From assembly GCA_018715585.1 (NCBI GenBank), contig DVLH01000104.1, positions 1 to 5,222 of the forward strand: a DNA stretch of 5,222 bases. The letters are read 5' to 3'. This document shows positions 1 through 5,222 of the stretch, piece by piece. Below the pieces are notes generated by a model. The model searched no databases and was not told the DNA's origin. It saw only the letters and a program-made list of their open reading frames with translations. The position numbers and the translations under genes were made by a program. Position 1 is the first letter of the stretch. Every line of letters starts with the position of its first letter. The stretch is from Candidatus Aphodomonas merdavium (GTDB lineage Bacteria > Bacillota > Clostridia > Christensenellales > Aristaeellaceae).

Positions 1-35
1 ACGCGGGAAGGCATGAGATTTTTTATCGAATAGAA

Positions 36-64
36 TTGCAATTTTCAGTTGCCTGGTGTATACT
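36..64 (+). promoter_or_regulatory. Sigma-A type promoter of the glutamate dehydrogenase gene
   Basis: A -35 box TTGCAA (36-41; 4 of 6 consensus bases) and a -10 box TATACT (59-64; 5 of 6) are separated by exactly 17 bp. Transcription would begin near position 71, leaving a leader of about 24 nt that carries the ribosome binding site. The -35 box sits inside a perfect 10-bp palindrome, AATTGCAATT (34-43). The A/T-rich bases upstream (18-35) suit a promoter. Assigned by consensus match and position only. Confidence 0.7.
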
Positions 65-78
65 TGTCCATCATTATT

Positions 79-85
79 GAAGGAG
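79..85 (+). promoter_or_regulatory. Ribosome binding site that fixes the gdhA start at 95
   Basis: GAAGGAG is followed by 9 nt and then ATG at 95-97. It decides between this ATG and an in-frame GTG at 56, which would add 13 residues. The GTG overlaps the -10 region of the promoter and has no Shine-Dalgarno sequence, so it would not lie within the transcript. Confidence 0.85.
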
Positions 86-94
86 TTGGAAGCC

Positions 95-1441
95 ATGAAT
101 GCATACGCACAACGGGTTTATGATGCGGTAAAAAATAAAGATGCGCATGAGGCGGAGTTTCTGCAGGCGGTAGGCGAGGTGCTTTCCACGCTCAGCCCTA
201 TGCTTGAGCAACATCCGGAATATGAAAAGCTGGGCCTGCTGGAGCGCATCGTGGAGCCGGAGCGGATTATTCAGTTCCGCGTGCCGTGGGTGGATGACCA
301 GGGCCAGGTGCGTGTCAACCGCGGTTACCGCGTGCAGTTCAACGGGGCGATCGGCCCCTACAAGGGCGGGCTTCGCTTCCATCCCAGCGTCAACCTGTCG
401 CTGATGAAGTTCCTTGCGTTTGAACAGACGTTTAAAAACAGCCTGACGACGCTGCCGATGGGCGGCGGAAAGGGCGGCTCGGACTTTGATCCGCGCGACA
501 AGAGCGATGCGGAAGTGATGCGCTTTTGCCAGAGCTTCATGACGGAGCTGTACCGGCATATCGGCCCGGATGTGGACGTGCCAGCGGGCGACATTGGCGT
601 GGGCGGCCGCGAAGTCGGCTATCTGTACGGCCAATACCGCCGCATTCGCGGTGCGTTTGAAAACGGCGTGCTCACGGGCAAGCCGCTGCAGTTCGGCGGT
701 TCACTGATCCGTCCGGAGGCGACCGGCTTTGGCGCGGTGTACTATCTGTGCGAAGTGCTCAAGCACCAGGGCGATGATATCAAGGGCAAGACAATCGCGA
801 TTTCCGGCTATGGCAACGTGGCTTGGGGTGTGACGATCAAGGCCGCGCAGCTGGGGGCAAAGGTCGTTACGCTGGCCGGTTCCAACGGCTACATCTACGA
901 TCCCGAGGGCATCGTCACCAAGGAAAAGCAGGATTTCATGCTCAAAATGCGCGCGGGCGGCCGGGGCCAACTGGTGGAATACGCCAAGAAATTCGGCGTG
1001 GAGTTTTTCCCGGGCGAGCGGCCGTGGGGCGTGAAGGCGGATGTGTGCATTCCTTGCGCCACGCAGAACGAGTTCGACCTGGACAACGCCAAGCAGATTG
1101 TCGCCAACGGGACGAAGTATTATTTGGAGGGCGCCAACATGCCCGCCACGCCCGAGGCGCTGGAATACATGCAGCATAACGGCGTCATCGTTGGCCCGGG
1201 CAAGGCGTCCAACGCCGGCGGCGTGAGCGTTTCCGGCCTGGAGATGAGCCAGAACTCCGGCAGGCTTTCCTGGAGCGCGCAGGAAGTGGATGCCAAGCTG
1301 CAGAGCATTATGAAGAACATCCACGACGCCTCCGCGGCTGCGGCGGAAGAATACGGCCTTGGCTATGACCTCGTTGCGGGCGCGAACCTCGCCGGGTTCA
1401 AAAAGGTGGCCGAGGCGATGATCGCCCAGGGCGTCATCTGA
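95..1441 (+). CDS. gdhA: Glutamate dehydrogenase, hexameric bacterial type
   Basis: Catalyses reversible reductive amination of 2-oxoglutarate with ammonium to L-glutamate, in the cytosol, linking nitrogen assimilation or glutamate fermentation to the TCA intermediates. The product is 448 residues, the usual length of the small hexameric family (E. coli GdhA is 447). The N-terminal substrate domain covers about 1-200 and the Rossmann domain about 200-430. Visible active-site residues by family alignment are K90 (PYKGG), Q111, K114, catalytic K126 (PMGGGKGG), D166 (AGDIG) and S380. The dinucleotide-binding loop is SGYGNVAWG (237-245), close to the Clostridium symbiosum NAD-linked enzyme. The residues known to set coenzyme preference (Y239, G262, S263, N264) are mixed, so NAD versus NADP use is not decided here. 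The start at 95 follows a good ribosome binding site. The gene is monocistronic, with its own promoter and a terminator about 70 bp downstream. Family assignment is very secure. Confidence 0.97.
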   Translation: MNAYAQRVYDAVKNKDAHEAEFLQAVGEVLSTLSPMLEQHPEYEKLGLLERIVEPERIIQFRVPWVDDQGQVRVNRGYRVQFNGAIGPYKGGLRFHPSVNLSLMKFLAFEQTFKNSLTTLPMGGGKGGSDFDPRDKSDAEVMRFCQSFMTELYRHIGPDVDVPAGDIGVGGREVGYLYGQYRRIRGAFENGVLTGKPLQFGGSLIRPEATGFGAVYYLCEVLKHQGDDIKGKTIAISGYGNVAWGVTIKAAQLGAKVVTLAGSNGYIYDPEGIVTKEKQDFMLKMRAGGRGQLVEYAKKFGVEFFPGERPWGVKADVCIPCATQNEFDLDNAKQIVANGTKYYLEGANMPATPEALEYMQHNGVIVGPGKASNAGGVSVSGLEMSQNSGRLSWSAQEVDAKLQSIMKNIHDASAAAAEEYGLGYDLVAGANLAGFKKVAEAMIAQGVI

Positions 1442-1510
1442 GCGGCGGCTTGAAAGCGGACGCCGCGCCGGATAGAGCACGGCTGCCCACCTTTTCTAAG
1501 AAGACTTGTA

Positions 1511-1551
1511 CGCCCCGCGCCGGCTTTGCCGCCGGCGGGGGCGTTTTTGTT
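1511..1551 (+). terminator. Intrinsic terminator of gdhA
   Basis: A GC-rich stem pairs 1511-1524 with 1531-1543: CGCCCC with GGGGCG and GCCGGC with GCCGGC, plus one inner C-G pair and a single bulged G at 1517. The loop is 6 nt (1525-1530), and TTTTTGTTT follows at once. This is a textbook Rho-independent terminator. It separates gdhA from the next gene, which has its own promoter further on. Confidence 0.93.
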
Positions 1552-1582
1552 TGCTGGCGCACGCGCACGGGGCGGCTACATC

Positions 1583-1599
1583 TTGTGAGCGCTTGACAA
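1583..1599. promoter_or_regulatory. Possible LacI-family-like operator over the -35 box
   Basis: An imperfect 17-bp dyad with half-sites TTGTGAGC and (opposite strand) TTGTCAAG about a central G at 1591. Five of eight half-site positions are symmetric. The stretch to 1600 matches the E. coli lacO1 core at about 15 of 18 positions by eye. It overlaps the TTGACA box, where a repressor could block polymerase. Part of the likeness comes from the -35 box itself, and no regulator gene is in the window, so this is a weak inference. Confidence 0.3.
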
Positions 1600-1620
1600 T
1601 CTCCAGCGGCATGTTACAAT
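1593..1620 (+). promoter_or_regulatory. Strong extended -10 promoter of the glycerol-1-phosphate dehydrogenase gene
   Basis: A perfect TTGACA (1593-1598), a 16-bp spacer and a TACAAT -10 box (1615-1620) preceded by the TGn extension (1612-1614). The start of transcription would be near 1627, giving a leader of about 55 nt. This is the best promoter in the window by consensus. It lies downstream of the gdhA terminator, so the gene it serves is an independent unit. Confidence 0.85.
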
Positions 1621-1682
1621 ATGTTGCGGTTGTTTCTGTTAAAATAAGAAAAGGACAGGCCTGCGAAGGGACGGTCATAAGC

Positions 1683-3029
1683 ATGAAAGAGTTTTCACAG
1701 ATGACGTTTGAAGAGCTGTTGCGCGAGGGCGGTCATGCCTGTTCCTGCGGGCGCACGCATACGACGGGCCTAAAGTTCCTGCGCGTGGGCAAGGGCGCGG
1801 TGGAAGCATTGCCGGAGGCGTTAGCTTTTCTTGGCAAGGGCAAACCGTTCGTCGTGGCCGATGCGAACACCCAGCTGGCCGCCGGCAGGCGGGTGCTGGA
1901 AGTGTTGCGCCGCGCGGGCATACCGTTCGTCTCCTATGTTTTCCCTGAACAGGAGGAGCGGCTGGAACCGGACGAATACGCTTGCGGTGCGCTGGCGATG
2001 GCGTTTGACCCTAGCTGCGACGTTGTGGTAGGCGTCGGCAGTGGCGTCATCAACGATTGCTGCAAGATCCTGGCGCATATGGCGAAAATTCCGTCGGTGA
2101 TCGTGGGTACGGCGCCTTCCATGGACGGCTATGCGTCCAACTCGGCGTCCATGGTCGTCAACCGCATTAAGGTTTCGCTTTACTGCGCCAGCCCTGTCGC
2201 GATCCTTGCCGATACGGATATCATGAAGGACGCGCCTACCCGCATGCTCTGGGCGGGATTGGGCGATATGCTGGCAAAATACACGGCGCTGGCAGAATGG
2301 CGCATTTCCCATGAGGTCAACGGGGAGTTCTATTGCGAGAAGATTGCACAGCTCGTGCGTGAATCCGTGCGCCGTGTGGTTGAAAATGCGGACAAGCTGA
2401 TGCAGCGCGCGCCCGAGGCTGTGGAAGCCGTCGTAAAAGGGCTGATCCTCTCCGGCGTGGCGATGGACTTTGCCAAATGCTCGCGCCCCGCTTCCGGCCT
2501 GGAGCACTATTTTTCGCATATGTGGGAGATGAGCGCGCTGGCCAAGGGGGAGCGCAGCGACCTGCATGGCATCCAGGTAGGCGTCGGCGTTTGCTTGGAG
2601 CTTCCCGTGCTGGAAAAGCTACTAACGTTCGTGCCGGATAAAGAGGCGGCCGAGCGCGCCGTCATGGCGATTACGAACGACGAATGGGAAAAGCAGGTGC
2701 GGGAAATCTTTGGGCCGACGGCGAACGAGATCATCCGCCTGGAGCATATGCAATACCATAAAAACGATAAAGCGGGGCATGACGGGCGCCTGCGCAGGAT
2801 TATCGAACGCTGGCCGGAGATCCTGCGCGCAATTCGGGAAGAGGTGCCTACATCGGAAGAACTGCTTCCGCTCATGCGCGCGACGGGCATGCCGACCACG
2901 CCGCAGGAGATTGGCCTGGGCGAAAAGGACGTGCACAATGCGTTTATCGGCAGCCGCGAAATCCGGGACAAGTATTTGCTCTCGTCCCTGCTGTGGGACC
3001 TGGGCGTGCTCAACGAGTTCTATTACTGA
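1683..3029 (+). CDS. sn-Glycerol-1-phosphate dehydrogenase, AraM/EgsA family
   Basis: Predicted to reduce dihydroxyacetone phosphate to sn-glycerol-1-phosphate with NAD(P)H, using one bound divalent metal, in the cytosol. The 448-residue product has the nucleotide-binding GVGSGVIND (117-125), TAPSMDGYAS (143-152), and metal-ligand motifs AGLGDMLAKY (D195), SRPASGLEHYFSH (H275) and LHGIQVG (H295), matching Bacillus subtilis AraM block for block. It is longer than AraM (about 394 residues), mainly through an alpha-helical, charged C-terminal region after about 310. The N-terminus carries H18, C20, C22 and H26 in a compact cluster. ATG 1683 is chosen because GAAGGGA lies 11 nt upstream; the open frame runs back to 1506 but through the promoter and terminator. 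In B. subtilis the product feeds PcrB to make heptaprenylglyceryl phosphate; no PcrB or arabinose gene is present here, so the end use is unknown. It stands alone with its own promoter and terminator. Glycerol dehydrogenase-like alcohol dehydrogenases are the alternative, but the motifs favour this family. Confidence 0.9.
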   Translation: MKEFSQMTFEELLREGGHACSCGRTHTTGLKFLRVGKGAVEALPEALAFLGKGKPFVVADANTQLAAGRRVLEVLRRAGIPFVSYVFPEQEERLEPDEYACGALAMAFDPSCDVVVGVGSGVINDCCKILAHMAKIPSVIVGTAPSMDGYASNSASMVVNRIKVSLYCASPVAILADTDIMKDAPTRMLWAGLGDMLAKYTALAEWRISHEVNGEFYCEKIAQLVRESVRRVVENADKLMQRAPEAVEAVVKGLILSGVAMDFAKCSRPASGLEHYFSHMWEMSALAKGERSDLHGIQVGVGVCLELPVLEKLLTFVPDKEAAERAVMAITNDEWEKQVREIFGPTANEIIRLEHMQYHKNDKAGHDGRLRRIIERWPEILRAIREEVPTSEELLPLMRATGMPTTPQEIGLGEKDVHNAFIGSREIRDKYLLSSLLWDLGVLNEFYY

Positions 3030-3051
3030 CGACAGACCTGTGGATGCAAAC

Positions 3052-3092
3052 AAAAAGCGCCGCTCCCGGCAGAAGGGGAGCGGCGCTTTTTT
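3052..3092. terminator. Bidirectional intrinsic terminator between convergent units
   Basis: A perfect 11-bp stem pairs GCGCCGCTCCC (3057-3067) with 3076-3086 around an 8-nt loop. AAAAA (3052-3056) precedes it and TTTTTT (3087-3092) follows, so it reads as stem plus U tract on both strands. On the plus strand it ends the glycerol-1-phosphate dehydrogenase transcript 27 nt after its stop; on the minus strand it ends the hydrolase-AlkD operon. Confidence 0.95.
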
Positions 3093-3095
3093 ATG

Positions 3096-3123
3096 CCGCA
3101 AGCGGCCGGAAAGGGCCGTGCGG
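3096..3123. other. Second GC-rich hairpin beside the shared terminator
   Basis: CCGCA (3096-3100) pairs with TGCGG (3119-3123), and CGGCC (3103-3107) pairs with GGCCG (3114-3118). An AG bulge (3101-3102) and a GGAAAG loop complete a ten-pair stem. On the plus strand a mixed TGTTCTTT follows, so it might act as a weak back-up terminator; on the minus strand no T run follows. It may instead protect the 3' end of the leftward mRNA. The function is unproven. Confidence 0.45.
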
Positions 3124-3145
3124 TGTTCTTTACCGGCGCAGGAGG

Positions 3146-3832
3146 TCAGGATGTTGCGGGCAGGCGGAGCGTTTGTAGGTATGCCTTGCGCTCGGGCGGG
3201 ACACGCAAGCTCTCCCGCGCCTTTTGGATGGCCTTGTTGTGCGTCCAGGGGGACAGCCGGCGGTCCTGCAAATAGGGCAGCGCGGCGTCATACTGTTTGG
3301 CCAGCGCTGTGGCAAAAAGCCATGCGACCATCATCTTTACGTAGTATTCGTCCGAACGGACGCTGGCGGCCAATGCCAGCGCGCCCTCCACGCTTTGCCC
3401 CTCGAGGTAGAACGCCATCAGCATGCCCAGGCCGAAGCGGACAGTGTAGGGGCGCTCATCGCGCACCCAAGCCACGATGGCGTCATAGAGCGCCTGCGGC
3501 TGCCGCGAAAGCGCCTTTGGAGAGAACAGGTCGCAGGTCGCCCAGTTATCCACATAGGGCAGGAATGCCTGCGTGGCGGCCATCGCCTCGTCAAACGCCT
3601 TGATGCGGCTGACAAGCGCTGCGTGCAGATTGTTTTCGTCAAAATACCGGTGCGGCAGATCGCGCAGAAAGGCGGCCGCCAGCGGCGTGCCGTCAATTTC
3701 ACGCGCGAGCGCGCGGATAGCCGGCATGCGGATGCCCAGCACGGTTTCCTTGGGGACGGTGGGGACCAGGCGGCTCATGAACGCCTGATATTGCGGATCA
3801 CGGCGTGCAAAAAGCATTTCCTGCACGGTCAT
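3146..3832 (-). CDS. DNA alkylation repair protein, AlkD-family DNA glycosylase
   Basis: A 228-residue protein of the AlkD/AlkC-like HEAT-repeat superfamily (Pfam DNA_alkylation), cytosolic, expected to remove positively charged alkylated bases such as 3-methyladenine and 7-methylguanine. It is built of helical repeats throughout. The catalytic set of Bacillus cereus AlkD (W109, D113, R148, W187) appears to align with W97 and D101 (VDNWATCDLF), R132 (VRFGLGML) and W171 (MMVAWLF), with constant offsets of 12 and then 16. Other recognisable blocks are the N-terminal PTVPKETVLGIRMPAIR (24-40) and C-terminal SPWTHNKAIQKARES (194-208). The start is fixed by a strong GGGGAGGA 9 nt upstream, inside the preceding gene. 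Its ATG overlaps the TGA of the upstream hydrolase gene as ATGA, so it is the second gene of an operon and probably translationally coupled. Substrate range within the family varies, so activity is inferred. Confidence 0.93.
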   Translation of the reverse strand: MTVQEMLFARRDPQYQAFMSRLVPTVPKETVLGIRMPAIRALAREIDGTPLAAAFLRDLPHRYFDENNLHAALVSRIKAFDEAMAATQAFLPYVDNWATCDLFSPKALSRQPQALYDAIVAWVRDERPYTVRFGLGMLMAFYLEGQSVEGALALAASVRSDEYYVKMMVAWLFATALAKQYDAALPYLQDRRLSPWTHNKAIQKARESLRVPPERKAYLQTLRLPATS

Positions 3833-5166
3833 TGCGCGGTATCCTCCCCGGCGGCGGTGCGGAGGATCCAGGCGGCCATGTCGTCCAGCAGCGCCGTGGA
3901 AACGGGGCCGGGATTGACGTAGTCGGCGATGCTGGCGGTAGACTCGCCTTGGAGGTCAAAGAGCAGATGGGTCATGTTTTCGTAATAGGCATATTCGACG
4001 GGCAAGGAGGGATCAAGCGCCTCCTTCCAGGCGTCGATGCCGTTTTGGGGCGTCACCTGGAAATCCTTGCCCCCCTGCACGATCAGCAGCGGGAGGCCCA
4101 ATGCATTGGCGCCTTTGGCCGCGTCAAAGGAAGCTTCATCATAGAAGTAATAGCCGCTGACACCGGGGAGGATTTGCGCCTGCATGCGTTCCTCATCCGT
4201 CATGCCAGCGAGCGCCTCAAATTGTGCGCGCTGTGCGTCCAGCTGCGCTTGCGCTTGCGCCGCTCCCTCGCCGGAGAGCGGAGCAATGGCCGCCTCCATC
4301 TGCGAGAGCATGATTTGCCAAAGCGGCAGGGGGGACCCCTCCAGCAGCACGGCGCCCAGCAGCTTTTCGCCTTTCATTTGTTCCATAATGCGCGGGGCAA
4401 GCATGGCGCCGTGGCTTAGCCCTACAACGAAGACGCTGCTGATGCGTTCATCCTGTTCCAACGCTTGAAACGCGGCAAGCGCGTCGTTGATGTATTCCTG
4501 CTGTACGGTGAAATCCGCGTTCATGCACAGCTGCGAGTGCGCGTAGGTGTATTTATCGTAACGGATGGAGGCAATTCCACGCTCGGCAAGCCCTTGCGCC
4601 AGGTCAAGGAAAGGGGCGGCGCCGTAGGCGGAAAGGTTCTTATCCGACGCGCCGGAGCCGTGCACAAGGATGACGCAGGGGAACGGCCCTTCGCCTTGCG
4701 GCAGGAGCAGCGTTGCGGGCGTTTCGTCCTGCGCGCCTTCGCGCAGCAGCACCGTCTCCCCTGGAAGCTCCTGCGTGTTTTCTTTCGCGGCAAAGAACGC
4801 TACGGAAAGCCCGGCAAACGCCCCATCGCTGTCATAGGCGAGCTGGAGCGTAACGTCCGACGTTGCAAAAACGCATTGCACCAGCACCACAAGGTAGCCG
4901 CTTTGCGCCGAGGAAGTCGCCGTTTCGACCGTTTCAAACGCACCAAACGCCATTTCCAGCTGCGCCCAGAGCTGGGCAACCCCGTCCTCGCCGCCAAGCG
5001 CTTCGCGCATAGCCTCGTCGCAGGAGGCAAAGACGGCGGCATAGTCGCCTGCGGCCAAATCCGCAAGCGTTTCAAGCGCGAGCGCCTCGCCGTCTATGGC
5101 TTGCGCCTGCGAAAGCGCAGGCAGTGCGAGCAAAAGACAAAGGAACAAAAGAATTGTTTTCTTCAT
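3829..5166 (-). CDS. Secreted alpha/beta hydrolase with N-terminal DUF3887 domain
   Basis: A 445-residue exported serine hydrolase of unknown substrate, probably an esterase or acyl hydrolase. Residues 1-23 form a Sec signal peptide: MKKT, a leucine-rich core and a likely signal peptidase I site after AQA-23. C10 lies too early for a lipobox, and no cell-wall anchor or later membrane segment is seen, so the protein is likely released or loosely held outside the membrane. Residues about 27-125 match DUF3887, a small domain common before hydrolases in Firmicutes. The hydrolase fold spans about 135-437: oxyanion HGSG (169-172), nucleophile elbow GLSHG with S251, acid D368 (GGKD) and H400 (THLL), an apparently complete triad. 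A helical Ala/Gln-rich insert (about 284-350) is a likely lid. ATG 5166 is supported by an AAGGAGG site and the signal peptide directly after it. It is the first gene of an operon with the AlkD-type gene. A peptidase-like role cannot be excluded. Confidence 0.88.
   Translation of the reverse strand: MKKTILLFLCLLLALPALSQAQAIDGEALALETLADLAAGDYAAVFASCDEAMREALGGEDGVAQLWAQLEMAFGAFETVETATSSAQSGYLVVLVQCVFATSDVTLQLAYDSDGAFAGLSVAFFAAKENTQELPGETVLLREGAQDETPATLLLPQGEGPFPCVILVHGSGASDKNLSAYGAAPFLDLAQGLAERGIASIRYDKYTYAHSQLCMNADFTVQQEYINDALAAFQALEQDERISSVFVVGLSHGAMLAPRIMEQMKGEKLLGAVLLEGSPLPLWQIMLSQMEAAIAPLSGEGAAQAQAQLDAQRAQFEALAGMTDEERMQAQILPGVSGYYFYDEASFDAAKGANALGLPLLIVQGGKDFQVTPQNGIDAWKEALDPSLPVEYAYYENMTHLLFDLQGESTASIADYVNPGPVSTALLDDMAAWILRTAAGEDTAQ
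3842..3849 (-). promoter_or_regulatory. Ribosome binding site of the AlkD-family gene, inside the hydrolase gene
   Basis: On the minus strand GGGGAGGA ends 9 nt before the ATG at 3832-3830. It lies within the last codons of the hydrolase gene, so the second gene has its own strong initiation site despite the ATGA overlap. This supports the chosen start and co-expression from one mRNA. Confidence 0.8.
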
Positions 5167-5167
5167 T

Positions 5168-5182
5168 AGGAGGTTCCTCCTT
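5168..5182 (-). promoter_or_regulatory. Self-complementary ribosome binding site of the hydrolase gene
   Basis: In the mRNA, AAGGAGGAA is followed directly by CCTCCT and then AATG. The Shine-Dalgarno core GGAGG is 9 nt from the start codon. AGGAG can pair with CTCCT over a GAAC loop (5 bp), or GGAGG and CCTCC can form an intermolecular duplex. The CCTCCT copy equals the anti-Shine-Dalgarno end of 16S rRNA. The site may therefore be partly masked. Confidence 0.7.
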
Positions 5183-5209
5183 CACCTTCACGCGTTTGTT
5201 AATAAAACG

Positions 5210-5218
5210 ATTATACCA
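5210..5218 (-). promoter_or_regulatory. Extended -10 element of the hydrolase-AlkD operon promoter
   Basis: On the minus strand TGG (5218-5216) precedes a perfect TATAAT (5215-5210), giving a consensus extended -10. Transcription would start near 5203, with a leader of about 37 nt. The -35 box, if any, would lie beyond the right edge of the window, so the promoter is only partly seen. Confidence 0.75.
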
Positions 5219-5222
5219 TAGG

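Noticed and set aside
18..24. T run near the left edge as the tail of an upstream terminator
   Set aside because: No matching stem is visible in the 18 bases before it, and the evidence would lie outside the window.
1442..1466. Six-base inverted repeat GCGGCG/CGCCGC just after the gdhA stop
   Set aside because: The loop is 13 nt, the stem is short and no T tract follows; GC-rich repeats of this size are expected by chance.
74..1480. Long minus-strand open frames (up to 259 codons) opposite gdhA
   Set aside because: They are antisense shadows of a GC-rich, strongly biased gene. Their translations show no recognisable family, and no fitting ribosome binding site or promoter was noticed.
1506..1682. 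N-terminal extension of the glycerol-1-phosphate dehydrogenase from a TTG at 1506
   Set aside because: The extension would run through the gdhA terminator and the gene's own promoter, and its translation is unlike the family.
1821..3101. Long minus-strand open frames opposite the glycerol-1-phosphate dehydrogenase gene
   Set aside because: Their His/Arg-rich composition is typical of antisense translation, and the plus-strand gene has clear motifs along its whole length.
2710..3603. Plus-strand open frame of 297 codons bridging the end of one gene, the terminator and the AlkD-family gene
   Set aside because: It crosses an intrinsic terminator, is rich in Arg, Ala and Cys without domain features, and overlaps two well-supported genes in other frames.
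3858..5166. Lipoprotein reading of the hydrolase signal peptide because of C10
   Set aside because: The cysteine lies inside the hydrophobic core only ten residues from the start, too early for a lipobox; a signal peptidase I site after residue 23 fits better.
3224..5169. Plus-strand open frames of 232, 204 and 234 codons opposite the AlkD-family and hydrolase genes
   Set aside because: They are antisense to confidently identified genes, have no recognisable motifs and end around the opposite-strand start site.

Overview
The window reads as ordinary chromosomal DNA from a GC-rich, low-complexity-free member of the Bacillota, most likely an uncultured or gut-type Clostridia. The basis is strong GGAGG-type ribosome binding sites, TTGACA/extended TATAAT promoters, a Clostridium symbiosum-like glutamate dehydrogenase, an AraM-type sn-glycerol-1-phosphate dehydrogenase and a DUF3887-type secreted hydrolase. 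The order or genus is inference. There is no phage, insertion sequence, CRISPR array, tRNA or rRNA in it.

Layout. Positions 1-1441 (+): a hexameric-type glutamate dehydrogenase (start at 95) with its own promoter (36-64), closed by an intrinsic terminator (1511-1551). Positions 1552-3029 (+): a well-formed extended -10 promoter (1593-1620), possibly overlapped by a LacI-family-like dyad, drives a single gene for sn-glycerol-1-phosphate dehydrogenase (start at 1683). Positions 3052-3092: an 11-bp perfect hairpin flanked by A and T runs, a bidirectional terminator shared by the two convergent units. Positions 3093-3145: a second hairpin without a clear T tract. Positions 3146-5222 (-): a two-gene operon read leftward, first a Sec-exported alpha/beta hydrolase with an N-terminal DUF3887 domain, then an AlkD-family DNA glycosylase whose ATG overlaps the hydrolase stop (ATGA). 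The operon's extended -10 is visible at 5210-5218; its -35 lies beyond the window edge.

How the genes work together: the three transcription units look independent. Glutamate dehydrogenase links ammonium and 2-oxoglutarate metabolism. The glycerol-1-phosphate dehydrogenase makes the glycerol phosphate enantiomer used in archaeal-type ether lipids, but no prenyltransferase partner is present. The hydrolase-AlkD pair is tightly coupled by sequence but joins an extracytoplasmic protein to a cytosolic DNA repair enzyme with no evident shared pathway. I found no convincing previously undescribed system; the points most worth checking are the coenzyme site of the dehydrogenase, the glycerol-1-phosphate enzyme and its promoter, and the self-complementary ribosome binding site of the hydrolase.
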